64,000 nucleotides of DNA from Aurantiacibacter rhizosphaerae (lineage in GTDB: Bacteria; Pseudomonadota; Alphaproteobacteria; Sphingomonadales; Sphingomonadaceae), in NCBI RefSeq assembly GCF_009807005.1, contig NZ_WUBR01000001.1, positions 248,001 to 312,000 of the forward strand, given 5' to 3'. Position 1 is the stretch's first letter; every line of letters begins with the position of its first letter. The notes beneath the pieces are model-generated. The model made no database searches. It had not been told where the DNA came from and was given only the letters and a program-made list of their open reading frames with translations. The position numbers were made by a program, and so were the translations under genes. Positions 46,599-54,408 of this stretch are shown one piece after another.

Positions 46599-47312
46599 AT
46601 GAAATGCGTCCTTCCCTTTCTTGCTGCTGCGACCACGCTGCTTGTTTCCGCACCATCGCAAGCTGACAGTTTCATGCCTCCTTCGGTGCAGGAGGCAGTA
46701 TCAAGCGACGGATCGATAGCGGTAACGGTAATCCCCGCCATGCTGTCGTGCGCACCCGGGGAAACTGAATGCGTAGCCGCTGCGCGGGCCATCGTGGAGC
46801 GCGTTCATGGTGGTTACCGCGGCAATTCGCGCACCATCCGGCTCGTGAACCCGCAGGCTCCGGGCCGGGTGCTCGTCACCGACGATGGCGAACGGCTGCT
46901 GACCCTGGATGACTATGCCAGCTACGGTTTCGGCGACAACGTGCTCGTCATCTATGGCGCAAATGGCGAAGTGATTGCGCGGCTTGGCCTCCATGATTTC
47001 CTGCCGGAGGACTACATCGCAGGGTTGCCGCGCACGGCCTCTACCCTGCGCTGGTGGGCAGCGCCCGCGCGGATCGAACCGGGCACGCACCGCGCCGTGG
47101 TGTCGGTGATTGCCGTACAGGCCGCCGACAGCTGGCCTTCCCCCGGTGCTTCGGGGTTTGAACTGGACCTGGATCTCGACACGGGCGAGATCGAGAGTCC
47201 ATCCGGCCCGGACTGGCAAAACGCACTCAACTGCGCCCGCGCGCAACGCTGGCTTGTGCCCGATCAATCCGCCAAGCGCGAGCGGGACCGCTACCGCGCC
47301 CTCTGCCGATAG
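46599..47312 (+). CDS. Secreted protein of unknown function
   Basis: About 237 residues from the ATG at 46599 (MKCVLPFLAAATTLL), whose hydrophobic start is a signal peptide ending near SQA; an ATG at 46584 in frame is possible. The mature part holds two cysteines near the start (LSCAPGETECVAAARAI) and two near the end (NCARAQ, ALCR), which could form disulfides in the periplasm. I recognise no family. It begins 66 bases after the beta-helix gene on the same strand. Confidence 0.6.
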   Translation: MKCVLPFLAAATTLLVSAPSQADSFMPPSVQEAVSSDGSIAVTVIPAMLSCAPGETECVAAARAIVERVHGGYRGNSRTIRLVNPQAPGRVLVTDDGERLLTLDDYASYGFGDNVLVIYGANGEVIARLGLHDFLPEDYIAGLPRTASTLRWWAAPARIEPGTHRAVVSVIAVQAADSWPSPGASGFELDLDLDTGEIESPSGPDWQNALNCARAQRWLVPDQSAKRERDRYRALCR

Positions 47313-47361
47313 CCGGAACATCGGGTACGTGCTGGCCGTTGGTCAGGCAAGGAGCAAGATT

Positions 47362-47625
47362 ATGGCAGGCGGTTGGTCGCGCGATGGCGCGGTACAGGAT
47401 CAGATAGACGATACGGTCAGCGATGCTGTCGCTGCCGCCCGCGCACGCCTGCCACGGGGCGAAAGCGCCGAATATTGCGATATCTGCGGAGAGGACATCC
47501 CGGAAAAGCGCCGCATCGCCGTGCCCGGTGTGCGCACCTGCGTGGCGTGCCAGTCCGGACGGGATGAGGCGGTGCGCCATTCGTCCATCAATCGCCGGGG
47601 TTCCAAGGACAGCCAATTGCGCTAG
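47362..47625 (+). CDS. DksA/TraR-type zinc finger protein (YbiI-like)
   Basis: 87 residues from the ATG at 47362, with AAGGAG upstream. The N-terminal helix (AVQDQIDDTVSDAVAAARARL) leads to a zinc finger CDICGEDIPE ... CVAC. It is shorter than true DksA and lacks the long coiled coil, so it resembles YbiI rather than a stringent-response regulator. It lies 15 bases before psd and may share its transcript. Confidence 0.82.
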   Translation: MAGGWSRDGAVQDQIDDTVSDAVAAARARLPRGESAEYCDICGEDIPEKRRIAVPGVRTCVACQSGRDEAVRHSSINRRGSKDSQLR

Positions 47626-47639
47626 GGCGCGGGGATATC

Positions 47640-48482
47640 ATGACATCACCATTCATCTGGCTGCAGCATGCGCTGCCGCATCACGCCGTTTCCCGCTTCG
47701 CCGGCAAGTTTGCCGGAAGTGAGACCACTTGGCTGAAGGATCGGCTGATCCGCCGTTTCATCGATGCATATGATGTGGACATGGCGGAGGCCGCCCGCCC
47801 GACAGAAGCCTATCGCAGCTTCAACGACTTTTTCACGAGAGAGCTGAAACCCGGCGCGCGCCCACTGGCGGACGCTGCCGAACACGTCCTCTCCCCCGCC
47901 GATGGCGCGATCAGCCAGATCGGGACAATCACCCAAGGCCGCATTTTTCAGGCCAAGGGACGCGAATTCACCGCCACGCAACTCTTGGGCGGCGATCCGG
48001 TAATCGCCGAACGGTTTGAAGGCGGCGCATTCGCCACGATCTACCTCAGCCCTAAAGACTATCACCGCGTCCATATGCCCGCCGCAGGGGAATTGCTGGG
48101 CACGGTCTATGTGCCGGGCGACCTGTTCAGCGTGAACCAGGTGACGGCAGAGAACGTGGACGACCTGTTTGCCCGCAACGAGCGATTGGCCTGCCTGTTT
48201 GACGGCCCACGCGGAAGCTTCGCCAGCGTGATGGTGGGCGCGATGATCGTGGCCGGGGTGGAAACCGTGTGGGGCGGTCGAGAGACTGCCCACGCGGGGC
48301 AATTGCGGTACCGCACCTTCGCCGATGGAGAGCACGATCTGGCGGCGGGCGATGAGATGGGCCGCTTCTTCCTTGGCTCTACCGTCGTTCTGTTGTTCGA
48401 GCCGGGACGCGTCGAATGGCTTGAAGAGTTCAGCGCTGGAAATTCAGTGCGCATGGGGCAGGCGCTTGGCCGCTGGGCCTAG
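47640..48482 (+). CDS. psd: Phosphatidylserine decarboxylase
   Basis: 280 residues. It makes phosphatidylethanolamine from phosphatidylserine. The self-cleavage motif is LGST, with G246-S247, in FFLGSTVVLLF, giving the pyruvoyl group from Ser247. The SPADGAI and YHRVHMPAAGEL motifs are intact. It is the long, proenzyme type. Its stop overlaps the convergent gene's stop in a shared CTAG. Confidence 0.95.
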   Translation: MTSPFIWLQHALPHHAVSRFAGKFAGSETTWLKDRLIRRFIDAYDVDMAEAARPTEAYRSFNDFFTRELKPGARPLADAAEHVLSPADGAISQIGTITQGRIFQAKGREFTATQLLGGDPVIAERFEGGAFATIYLSPKDYHRVHMPAAGELLGTVYVPGDLFSVNQVTAENVDDLFARNERLACLFDGPRGSFASVMVGAMIVAGVETVWGGRETAHAGQLRYRTFADGEHDLAAGDEMGRFFLGSTVVLLFEPGRVEWLEEFSAGNSVRMGQALGRWA

Positions 48483-48988
48483 TCAAAATCAGGGCCGAAA
48501 GCGGGCGCGTATCGAATCGTTGCCGATGGAATGGGCGCACCGAAGCTTTTCACCTGAAGATATTCGCCCAGCTCGCCCTCCAGCCCCAGCGGCGTGTGCT
48601 GCACATAACCGAACCGCGAATAAATCTGCGGATCGCCGAGCACGGTGATACCCTTGGCGCCGCGCGCCCGCATCTCCTCCTCGCCAGCCTCCAGCAATGC
48701 CCGACCGATGCCTTCGCCTTGCCGTTTGGGCTCCACGCTGATCGGGCCTAATACCATCCAGCCTTCTTCCCCGCTTGAAAGCTTGGCGGCGGAATAAGTG
48801 GCCTGGCCCAGGATTTGCGCTCCATCCACAGCCACCAGAGACAGCACCAAATCTCCATCTTCGCGCAAGCGATCTATCACGTCCGCCTCGCTCCCGTCAG
48901 AATGGGGATGTCTTGTAAAGGCCCGCAGCGTCATCGCGCGAATGGCTGCCGTGTGATCGGCGGCCTCCTCCCGAATGGACCAGCTCAA
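48479..48988 (-). CDS. GNAT-family N-acetyltransferase (YhbS-like)
   Basis: 169 residues with the GNAT acetyl-CoA site (VEPKRQGEGIGRALLEAGEE) and a helix-strand end (GITVLGDPQIYSRFGYV). YhbS-type proteins modify small molecules or proteins; the substrate is not clear. Its start overlaps the ribA stop by 4 bases, so it is coupled to ribA, which may hint at a link with flavin metabolism or only shared transcription. It is convergent with psd and shares its CTAG stop. Confidence 0.82.
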   Translation of the reverse strand: MSWSIREEAADHTAAIRAMTLRAFTRHPHSDGSEADVIDRLREDGDLVLSLVAVDGAQILGQATYSAAKLSSGEEGWMVLGPISVEPKRQGEGIGRALLEAGEEEMRARGAKGITVLGDPQIYSRFGYVQHTPLGLEGELGEYLQVKSFGAPIPSATIRYAPAFGPDFD

Positions 48989-50022
48989 GTCAGGATATGC
49001 CCGGCGCGATCTCGCTTGGTGGCAAGATAGCGGGTGTTGTGCGGGTTGGCTGGCAGTTCGTGCGGTACGCGCTCGATCACCGTCACGCCCGCATCCTCCA
49101 GCGCGACCACCTTTTCCAGATTGTTGGTCATCAGGCGCAGCCGATCCACGCCCAGCAGATCCAGCATGCGAGCGGCCAGGGGGAAATCGCGCGCTTCTTC
49201 GGGCAGGCCGAGGCGGCGGTTTGCTTCCAGCGTATCGAAGCCTTCATCCTGCAGGCGATAGGCGCGCAGCTTGTTCACCAGCCCGATACCGCGCCCTTCC
49301 TGCCGCATGTACAGCAGCACGCCCCAGCTACCATCGGCAGCCGCGGCAGACATTGCCGCCAACGCGCCATCCAGCTGCGGGCCGCAGTCGCACTTCAGAC
49401 TGCCGAAGATATCGCCTGTAAGGCATTCGGAATGCAGTCGCACCAGCGGCGGAATATCGATCATGCGCCTGCCCAGCACCAGCGCCACATGCTCCCGCAT
49501 GTCACCGGGGGAGCGGAAAACGATGATCTCGGCATTTTCCTCCGCCGAAATGGGCAGGTGCGCGCGTGTGGCGATCACCAGATTGTCAGGATCGGACCAT
49601 GCCGCAAGGTCCACAGATTTCAGCGCAACAGCCTCTCCCGCAGGCTCCGCATCAACAAGGAATGCGGGCAGGATACCGGCGATCCGCGCCAGTTCCATCG
49701 CGGTGCGGGCGGCTGTCATCCATTCCAGAGTCACAGCCTGGAACGGGCCTTTCAGGGGATTTGCCGGGTCCAGCGCAGGGTCTGCCACGGGCAGTGCGCC
49801 ATGAAGATCCAAGGCGTCTGCCGCGCGCATCAGCACGGGCGAATGGCCGTCTGCCGCCGGGCGCTGATTGGTGATTTTCAGCGTTTCCGCGCGGGCGTGG
49901 GAAATCAGCAGGTGATCGGATCGGCTTGTACGGTCCAGCGCGGTTTCCACCGGCAGCAACACGGGCGCATCGCCCACCTTGATGGGCCAGCCATGGCGCA
50001 AGGCGTCCACCGCCTGCGCCAC
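48985..50022 (-). CDS. ribA: GTP cyclohydrolase II with N-terminal extension
   Basis: 345 residues. The C-terminal 200 or so are GTP cyclohydrolase II, the first step of riboflavin synthesis: the zinc cysteines in SECLTGDIFGSLKCDCG, the loop RQEGRGIGLVNKL, and the guanine site follow. The first 150 residues (VAQAVDALRHGWPIKVGDAP and on) are an extra domain, common in sphingomonads but not in the E. coli enzyme, that I cannot assign. I start at the GTG at 50022; the frame runs on upstream into xthA. Overlaps the GNAT gene. Confidence 0.9.
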   Translation of the reverse strand: MAQAVDALRHGWPIKVGDAPVLLPVETALDRTSRSDHLLISHARAETLKITNQRPAADGHSPVLMRAADALDLHGALPVADPALDPANPLKGPFQAVTLEWMTAARTAMELARIAGILPAFLVDAEPAGEAVALKSVDLAAWSDPDNLVIATRAHLPISAEENAEIIVFRSPGDMREHVALVLGRRMIDIPPLVRLHSECLTGDIFGSLKCDCGPQLDGALAAMSAAAADGSWGVLLYMRQEGRGIGLVNKLRAYRLQDEGFDTLEANRRLGLPEEARDFPLAARMLDLLGVDRLRLMTNNLEKVVALEDAGVTVIERVPHELPANPHNTRYLATKRDRAGHILT

Positions 50023-50054
50023 GCGCCGCTGCGCCGACGGAGGCGTCCAGTCGC

Positions 50055-50846
50055 TCAGAGGTCGAACTCCGTCATCAGCGGCACATGATCGCTGGGCTTT
50101 TCCCAGCTGCGGGCATCCTCGAATATGGAATGGCCCACCACCTGTTTCGCCAGATCGGGAGAGGCCCACATGTGATCCAGTCGCCGCCCGCGATCATTGG
50201 TCCTCCAGTCCTTGGATCGATAGCTCCACCAGCTGTAATAGCGTTCGGGCGCGGGGATCTGCTCCCTGCCGATATCGCTCCAGCCGTGGGCATCCATGAA
50301 GCGTTGCAGACTCTCCACCTCAACCGGCGTATGGCTGACGACTTTCAGCAACTGCTTGTGATTCCACACATCGCTTTCCAGCGGGGCAATGTTGAAATCG
50401 CCCACGATCATGGTGGGGCGATCGATGGCATCGGCCCAGCGAGTCATCCGTTCCAGGAAATCCAGCTTCTGCCCGAACTTGACGTTGATTTCGCGATCCG
50501 GCTCGTCACCCCCGGCAGGCACGTAAACATTTTCCAGGATCATGCCGCCCGCCGTGGGCAGTTCCACGCCCACATGCCGCGCCTCGCCATTGTCCTGCCA
50601 ATCGTGGCGGGAAAATTCCTTCAGCGGGATACGGCTGACGGTGGCGACGCCGTGATAGCCCTTCTGGCCGTGCACGGCGGTGTGTTCATATCCCAGTTCG
50701 GCAAAGGCTTCGTAGGGGAACTGGTGTTCCTGGCACTTGATCTCCTGCAGGCACAGCACATCGGGTGCGTGTTCCTGCAGATAGCGTGCAACGATCGGCA
50801 TGCGCAGGCGGACGGAGTTGATATTCCAGGTGGTGATTTTGACCAT
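50055..50846 (-). CDS. xthA: Exodeoxyribonuclease III
   Basis: A 263-residue AP endonuclease and 3'-5' exonuclease of base excision repair. The motifs NINSVRLRM, LCLQEIKCQ, DFNIAPLESDVW and SDHVPLMTEF mark the EEP fold and metal site. It is the first gene of an xthA-ribA-GNAT run. A strong hairpin with a T-run ends only 28 bases before its start codon, leaving little room for a promoter between them. Confidence 0.96.
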   Translation of the reverse strand: MVKITTWNINSVRLRMPIVARYLQEHAPDVLCLQEIKCQEHQFPYEAFAELGYEHTAVHGQKGYHGVATVSRIPLKEFSRHDWQDNGEARHVGVELPTAGGMILENVYVPAGGDEPDREINVKFGQKLDFLERMTRWADAIDRPTMIVGDFNIAPLESDVWNHKQLLKVVSHTPVEVESLQRFMDAHGWSDIGREQIPAPERYYSWWSYRSKDWRTNDRGRRLDHMWASPDLAKQVVGHSIFEDARSWEKPSDHVPLMTEFDL

Positions 50847-50874
50847 CGGCGATGCCTAGTCCGGGAGCGCAGAT

Positions 50875-50913
50875 AAAAAAACCCCCGTCGCGGGGGCATG
50901 ATGCGACGGGGGT
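50875..50913 (-). terminator. Strong hairpin terminator 28 bases upstream of xthA
   Basis: An 11-bp stem (ACCCCCGTCGC 50881-50891 and GCGACGGGGGT 50903-50913) with an 11-base loop. On the minus strand it is followed by seven T. It lies after lolA (stop at 51096), about 180 bases downstream of it, and right before xthA. A run of five T on the plus side makes it potentially bidirectional. It could be the lolA terminator, an attenuator for xthA, or the end of a small RNA. Confidence 0.8.
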
Positions 50914-51095
50914 TCATTTTTCGAGCGTTCGTCACGCTTCGCAAGAAACGCAGCTTTTACGAGGATCAGGGCAACAGGGGGGAAACCCGCCTCACCGCGT
51001 CTCTATGTCTGTAGAAGTAGGCTGTTAACCCTCGCATGGCAATAAATGACATTTGTAATTTGTCGTAAATTTACAACCGTTCGCCTTCCGGCTGT

Positions 51096-51764
51096 TTACC
51101 CCGGACGACGGGACGAGCGGCGCGGATCACGGAATCGGAACTCGCCGTCCGATACAGACATTCCATACCGATGGTTTCGCAGTCGCACCGTGGTGCGCTG
51201 ATTCTGCGAATCGAGTGCCACCCAGCTGTTCAGCTCCAGCCCGCCGGGGGCCGACGCCTTTTCCAGGAAAATCAGCGTGATCGCCGGAAATTCCGGGCGA
51301 TCCGGGTCGCTCACCTGAATGCTGACCACACCATTGCCCGTGCCGCGCTGCACCTTGCCATAACGGCGGATGTCGCGATCGGGGTTCAGCAGCGCGCCCA
51401 GCGGCGAATCGCCCACAGGGTAACGCTCCACCTGGCTGACGTCGTAATCGATGATGGAAAGCGCGCTGCCGTTGGAAACGACCAGCATGTTCACATCGTC
51501 CGAATATTCGAAGCGGATCTTGCCGGGGTTTTTCAGCGTCAACTCGCCGCCGATCACGTTGCCCAGACGGTCTGTCTGGGTGAAATCGGCGCGCATCGTG
51601 GTGATGCCGCGCAGAGCCTTTGCAGCGCGCTGCAACTGGTCGGTCTGCGCCTGTGCGGCCACGGGCGTGGCAGCCACGCTGAATGTAGCAGGAAGTGCAA
51701 CCGCCATCGCGCCGGCAAAGGCGGCGAGGGCGGGTTTGCGGAGGTAATTTTTCAAGACGTTCAT
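51096..51764 (-). CDS. lolA: Outer-membrane lipoprotein carrier protein
   Basis: 222 residues. It carries lipoproteins across the periplasm to LolB or its equivalent. A signal peptide (residues about 1-38, ending AAQA) leads to the LolA fold with the hydrophobic strands MRADFTQTDRLGN, ELTLKNPGKIRFEY and SALSIIDYDVSQVE. I chose the ATG at 51764 (MNVLKNYLRKP); 52 codons upstream in frame are not like the family. GGTGAG is its ribosome site. Confidence 0.9.
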   Translation of the reverse strand: MNVLKNYLRKPALAAFAGAMAVALPATFSVAATPVAAQAQTDQLQRAAKALRGITTMRADFTQTDRLGNVIGGELTLKNPGKIRFEYSDDVNMLVVSNGSALSIIDYDVSQVERYPVGDSPLGALLNPDRDIRRYGKVQRGTGNGVVSIQVSDPDRPEFPAITLIFLEKASAPGGLELNSWVALDSQNQRTTVRLRNHRYGMSVSDGEFRFRDPRRSSRRPG

Positions 51765-51876
51765 ACTCTCACCAGTTAAGATACCGGGGTACAGGTGAGG
51801 CGTTGAACCGTCAGTGAACCTTGAAGGTTCCCGGCGTTCAGCAAAGGCGCTGATCAGAAAGGGGCCAGGTGGCCTC

Positions 51877-52044
51877 TTACTTGATCTTGCCTTCCTTGTA
51901 CTCGACATGCTTCTTGGCAATCGGATCGTACTTGCGGAAGGTGAACTTTTCCGTGTGGTTACGCGGGTTCTTCTTGGTCACGTAGAAGTGGCCGGTGTCC
52001 GCGGTGGAGTTCAGGCGGATCTTGATGGTTGCGGGCTTCGCCAT
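51877..52044 (-). CDS. rpmG: 50S ribosomal protein L33
   Basis: A 55-residue L33 ([20 protein letters not shown]), a basic protein of the large subunit near the E site. It is the type without the zinc cysteines. The ATG at 52044 is the conserved start. It follows arfB by 131 bases. Confidence 0.96.
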   Translation of the reverse strand: MAKPATIKIRLNSTADTGHFYVTKKNPRNHTEKFTFRKYDPIAKKHVEYKEGKIK

Positions 52045-52175
52045 GGTCTTGCTTCCAAATCTATCGAAAGGGCCCCCAACCAGGGTAATGGCCCGAAAAA
52101 ACAGGGGCGACGCCAAGCGCCGCCCTTCCAGCGCGCGCCTCTGCTAGAGAATCGGGGGAAAGTCAAGGCTGCCGA

Positions 52176-52580
52176 CTATATGTCGACCTTGCCGCGCCAT
52201 GCCTTTTTCTCGCCTTGCGCCTTCTTGTTGGCCAGACGCTTGCGCTTGCCCACGCGGTTCACCCGCGTCTTTGCGCGTCTTTTGGGTTCCTTGATCGCTT
52301 CTTCGATCATCTTCGCCATGCGTTCTCGCGCGTCCCGCCGATTCGCATCCTGCGTGCGGTGGCTGCGCGCATCGATCACGATCTCACCCGCCTGGTTCAG
52401 GCGATTGCCCGCGATATCCGTCAGCCGGTTGAAGATGCGCGGCGGCAGGCCCAGCGCATAGATATTCACGCGCAACTGTACGGCGGTGGCCACCTTGTTG
52501 ACGTTCTGCCCGCCGGGGCCAGAGGCGGCGATGAAGGCCTCCTCCGCAATCTCGTTTGCCCGGTCGAGTATCCTGCCCAT
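52176..52580 (-). CDS. arfB: Alternative ribosome-rescue factor ArfB
   Basis: 134 residues with the release-factor GGQ motif at 23-25 (GPGGQNVNK) and a long basic tail (KRKRLANKKAQGEKKAWRG) that enters the mRNA channel. It frees ribosomes stalled without a stop codon. The start overlaps the stop of the rluA-type gene (TGATG). The frame is complete. Confidence 0.93.
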   Translation of the reverse strand: MGRILDRANEIAEEAFIAASGPGGQNVNKVATAVQLRVNIYALGLPPRIFNRLTDIAGNRLNQAGEIVIDARSHRTQDANRRDARERMAKMIEEAIKEPKRRAKTRVNRVGKRKRLANKKAQGEKKAWRGKVDI

Positions 52581-53236
52581 CAGCCAGCCCCAAGAGCCTC
52601 AAAATCGGCGGGCAGCGGGGCTTCGGCCGCGATATCGGGCTTGCCATCGCGCGGCATCACAATGGCGCTGGCGTGCAGCATGGTGCGCTTTACGCGCCCA
52701 TCCTTGTGCCCATAGACAGGATCGCCCAGCAGCGATTTGCCAAAGGCATGTTCGGCGTGCACGCGAATCTGGTGGGTGCGGCCCGTTTCCGGGCGAAATT
52801 CCACCAGCGTCAGCCCGCCCGGCAGTTCCATGCGCTTGGTCCAATGAGTGACGGATGGCTTGCCCTTCTTCGCCACGATCATGCGCCAGCCTTTGGCCTC
52901 GCTGCTGATCTTGGACAGGGCCAGATCAATGGTGCCTTCCTCGTCCGCCACCGGCCCGGCAACGATGCCGAGATAGGTTTTCGACACGGTCTTCGCCTCG
53001 AAAGCGGCGTTGAACCGTTTCAGCGCCTTGGGATTGCGGGCCAGCAGCAGGCAGCCGCTGGTATCGGTATCCAGCCGGTGCGCAGGTGCGGGCGCGCGCT
53101 GGAAGCCCAGCTTCAGGTCTTCCAGATGATCGGCCAAGGCAGGGCCGCCCTTGCGCGGGGTTTCGATCGGCAGGCCGGACGGCTTGTTGATGACGAGTGA
53201 TTCGCCATCTTCGAAGAGAATGGGAATCTGTGTCAT
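52580..53236 (-). CDS. RluA-family RNA pseudouridine synthase
   Basis: 218 residues with the catalytic aspartate in HRLDTDTSG (D56) and the RTHQIRVHA motif. It lacks an S4 domain, so it is the short type; the target uridine in rRNA or tRNA cannot be told from sequence. It overlaps both neighbours (ATGA with the aminotransferase, TGATG with arfB), so it is in the pabBC-aminotransferase-rluA-arfB transcript. Confidence 0.88.
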   Translation of the reverse strand: MTQIPILFEDGESLVINKPSGLPIETPRKGGPALADHLEDLKLGFQRAPAPAHRLDTDTSGCLLLARNPKALKRFNAAFEAKTVSKTYLGIVAGPVADEEGTIDLALSKISSEAKGWRMIVAKKGKPSVTHWTKRMELPGGLTLVEFRPETGRTHQIRVHAEHAFGKSLLGDPVYGHKDGRVKRTMLHASAIVMPRDGKPDIAAEAPLPADFEALGAG

Positions 53237-54408
53237 GAAAGCGCCTTTTCTATACGGTCCAGCGCCTGGGCCAGAACGGCCTCATCTGCTGCGAAACTTA
53301 TGCGAAATCCGTCGGCCCCGCCAAACGCGCTGGCCGCCACGGTGGCCACCCCGTGATTGAGCAGGTGGAGCGCCAGCTTTCCATCGTCCCCATCGAAGCG
53401 GGACATCAGGGGTGCGGCGTCGATCAGGCAGTAGAACGCGCCATCGGGAACGGGCGTGGACAGCCCCTCTATCGCGTTGATCCGCTGCACCACCATGTCC
53501 CGGCGGCGGCGAAAAGCCTCGCGCCAGTCGGCCAGGAAATCCTGCGGACCGTCAAAGGCGGCAACGGCGGCAGCCTGAGAGATGCTGCAGGGATTGCCGC
53601 TGGAATTGCTTTGCAGGCGGCCCATGGCAGAGATCAGCCAATCCGGCCCCGTGGCAACGCCAATGCGAAAGCCCGTCATCGCGTGGCTTTTGGAAACGCC
53701 CGACACGGTGATGATGCGGTCCGCCAGATCGGGGCATTCCACCGCCAGCGTGGCGTGCGGAGCATCGCTGTATCGCAGGGGCGCGTAGATATCGTCGCTC
53801 ATCACCAGCACTTGCGGATGGCGGCGCAAAACCTCTCCGATGCCGCGCAGCATCTCTGCCGGATAGACGGCACCGGTGGGATTGCCGGGCGAATTCAGCA
53901 GCAGCCAATTGGTGCGCGGCGTGATCAGCGCCTCAAGCTCGCTGGGATGAAAGCGATAGCCATTGGCGGCCGAGGTGCGCAGCGGCACCACCGTCCCGCC
54001 GCAAAAGCGCACCATCTGCGGATAGCTGACCCACCACGGGGAGGGCACGATAGCCTCGTCGCCCGCGCTGATCGTGGCTGCCAGCGCCTCGAATATCGCC
54101 TGCTTCCCGCCCGCCGTTATGATGACCTGCGAGGGATCGGTTGCAATGCCCAGATCGCGGCGGAAGTGCAGTGCCGCTGCCTCCTTCAGGCGCGCGGTGC
54201 CGGTGACGGGGGTGTAGCGCGTGTCGCCTGCATCCAGCGCATCCTTGGCGGCCTGGATGACGTGAGGCGGCGTGTCGAAATCCGGCTCTCCCACGGAAAG
54301 GGAGATGACATCGCGGCCCTCGGCTCGCAATTCGCTGGCACGGTCCGTCATCGCGGTGGTGGGGGAGGCTTCGATGCGTTGCAAAGCCTGGCTCAGATGC
54401 TGTGTCAT
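53233..54408 (-). CDS. Class I/II aminotransferase (aspartate aminotransferase type)
   Basis: 391 residues, PLP-dependent. Lys240 (VSGVSKSHAM) should hold the cofactor; NSPGNPTGA supplies the conserved Asn, and R248 is in FRIG. Fold type I, subgroup I-alpha, fits aspartate or similar amino-acid transamination; the exact substrate is uncertain. It overlaps the pabBC stop by 4 bases and the rluA-type start by 4 bases. Confidence 0.9.
   Translation of the reverse strand: MTQHLSQALQRIEASPTTAMTDRASELRAEGRDVISLSVGEPDFDTPPHVIQAAKDALDAGDTRYTPVTGTARLKEAAALHFRRDLGIATDPSQVIITAGGKQAIFEALAATISAGDEAIVPSPWWVSYPQMVRFCGGTVVPLRTSAANGYRFHPSELEALITPRTNWLLLNSPGNPTGAVYPAEMLRGIGEVLRRHPQVLVMSDDIYAPLRYSDAPHATLAVECPDLADRIITVSGVSKSHAMTGFRIGVATGPDWLISAMGRLQSNSSGNPCSISQAAAVAAFDGPQDFLADWREAFRRRRDMVVQRINAIEGLSTPVPDGAFYCLIDAAPLMSRFDGDDGKLALHLLNHGVATVAASAFGGADGFRISFAADEAVLAQALDRIEKALS

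Noticed and set aside
50966-51037. A 23-residue minus-strand ORF before the xthA hairpin, as a leader peptide
   Set aside because: There is no ribosome site before its ATG and no run of a single amino acid that would suggest attenuation. Kept only as part of the hairpin finding.
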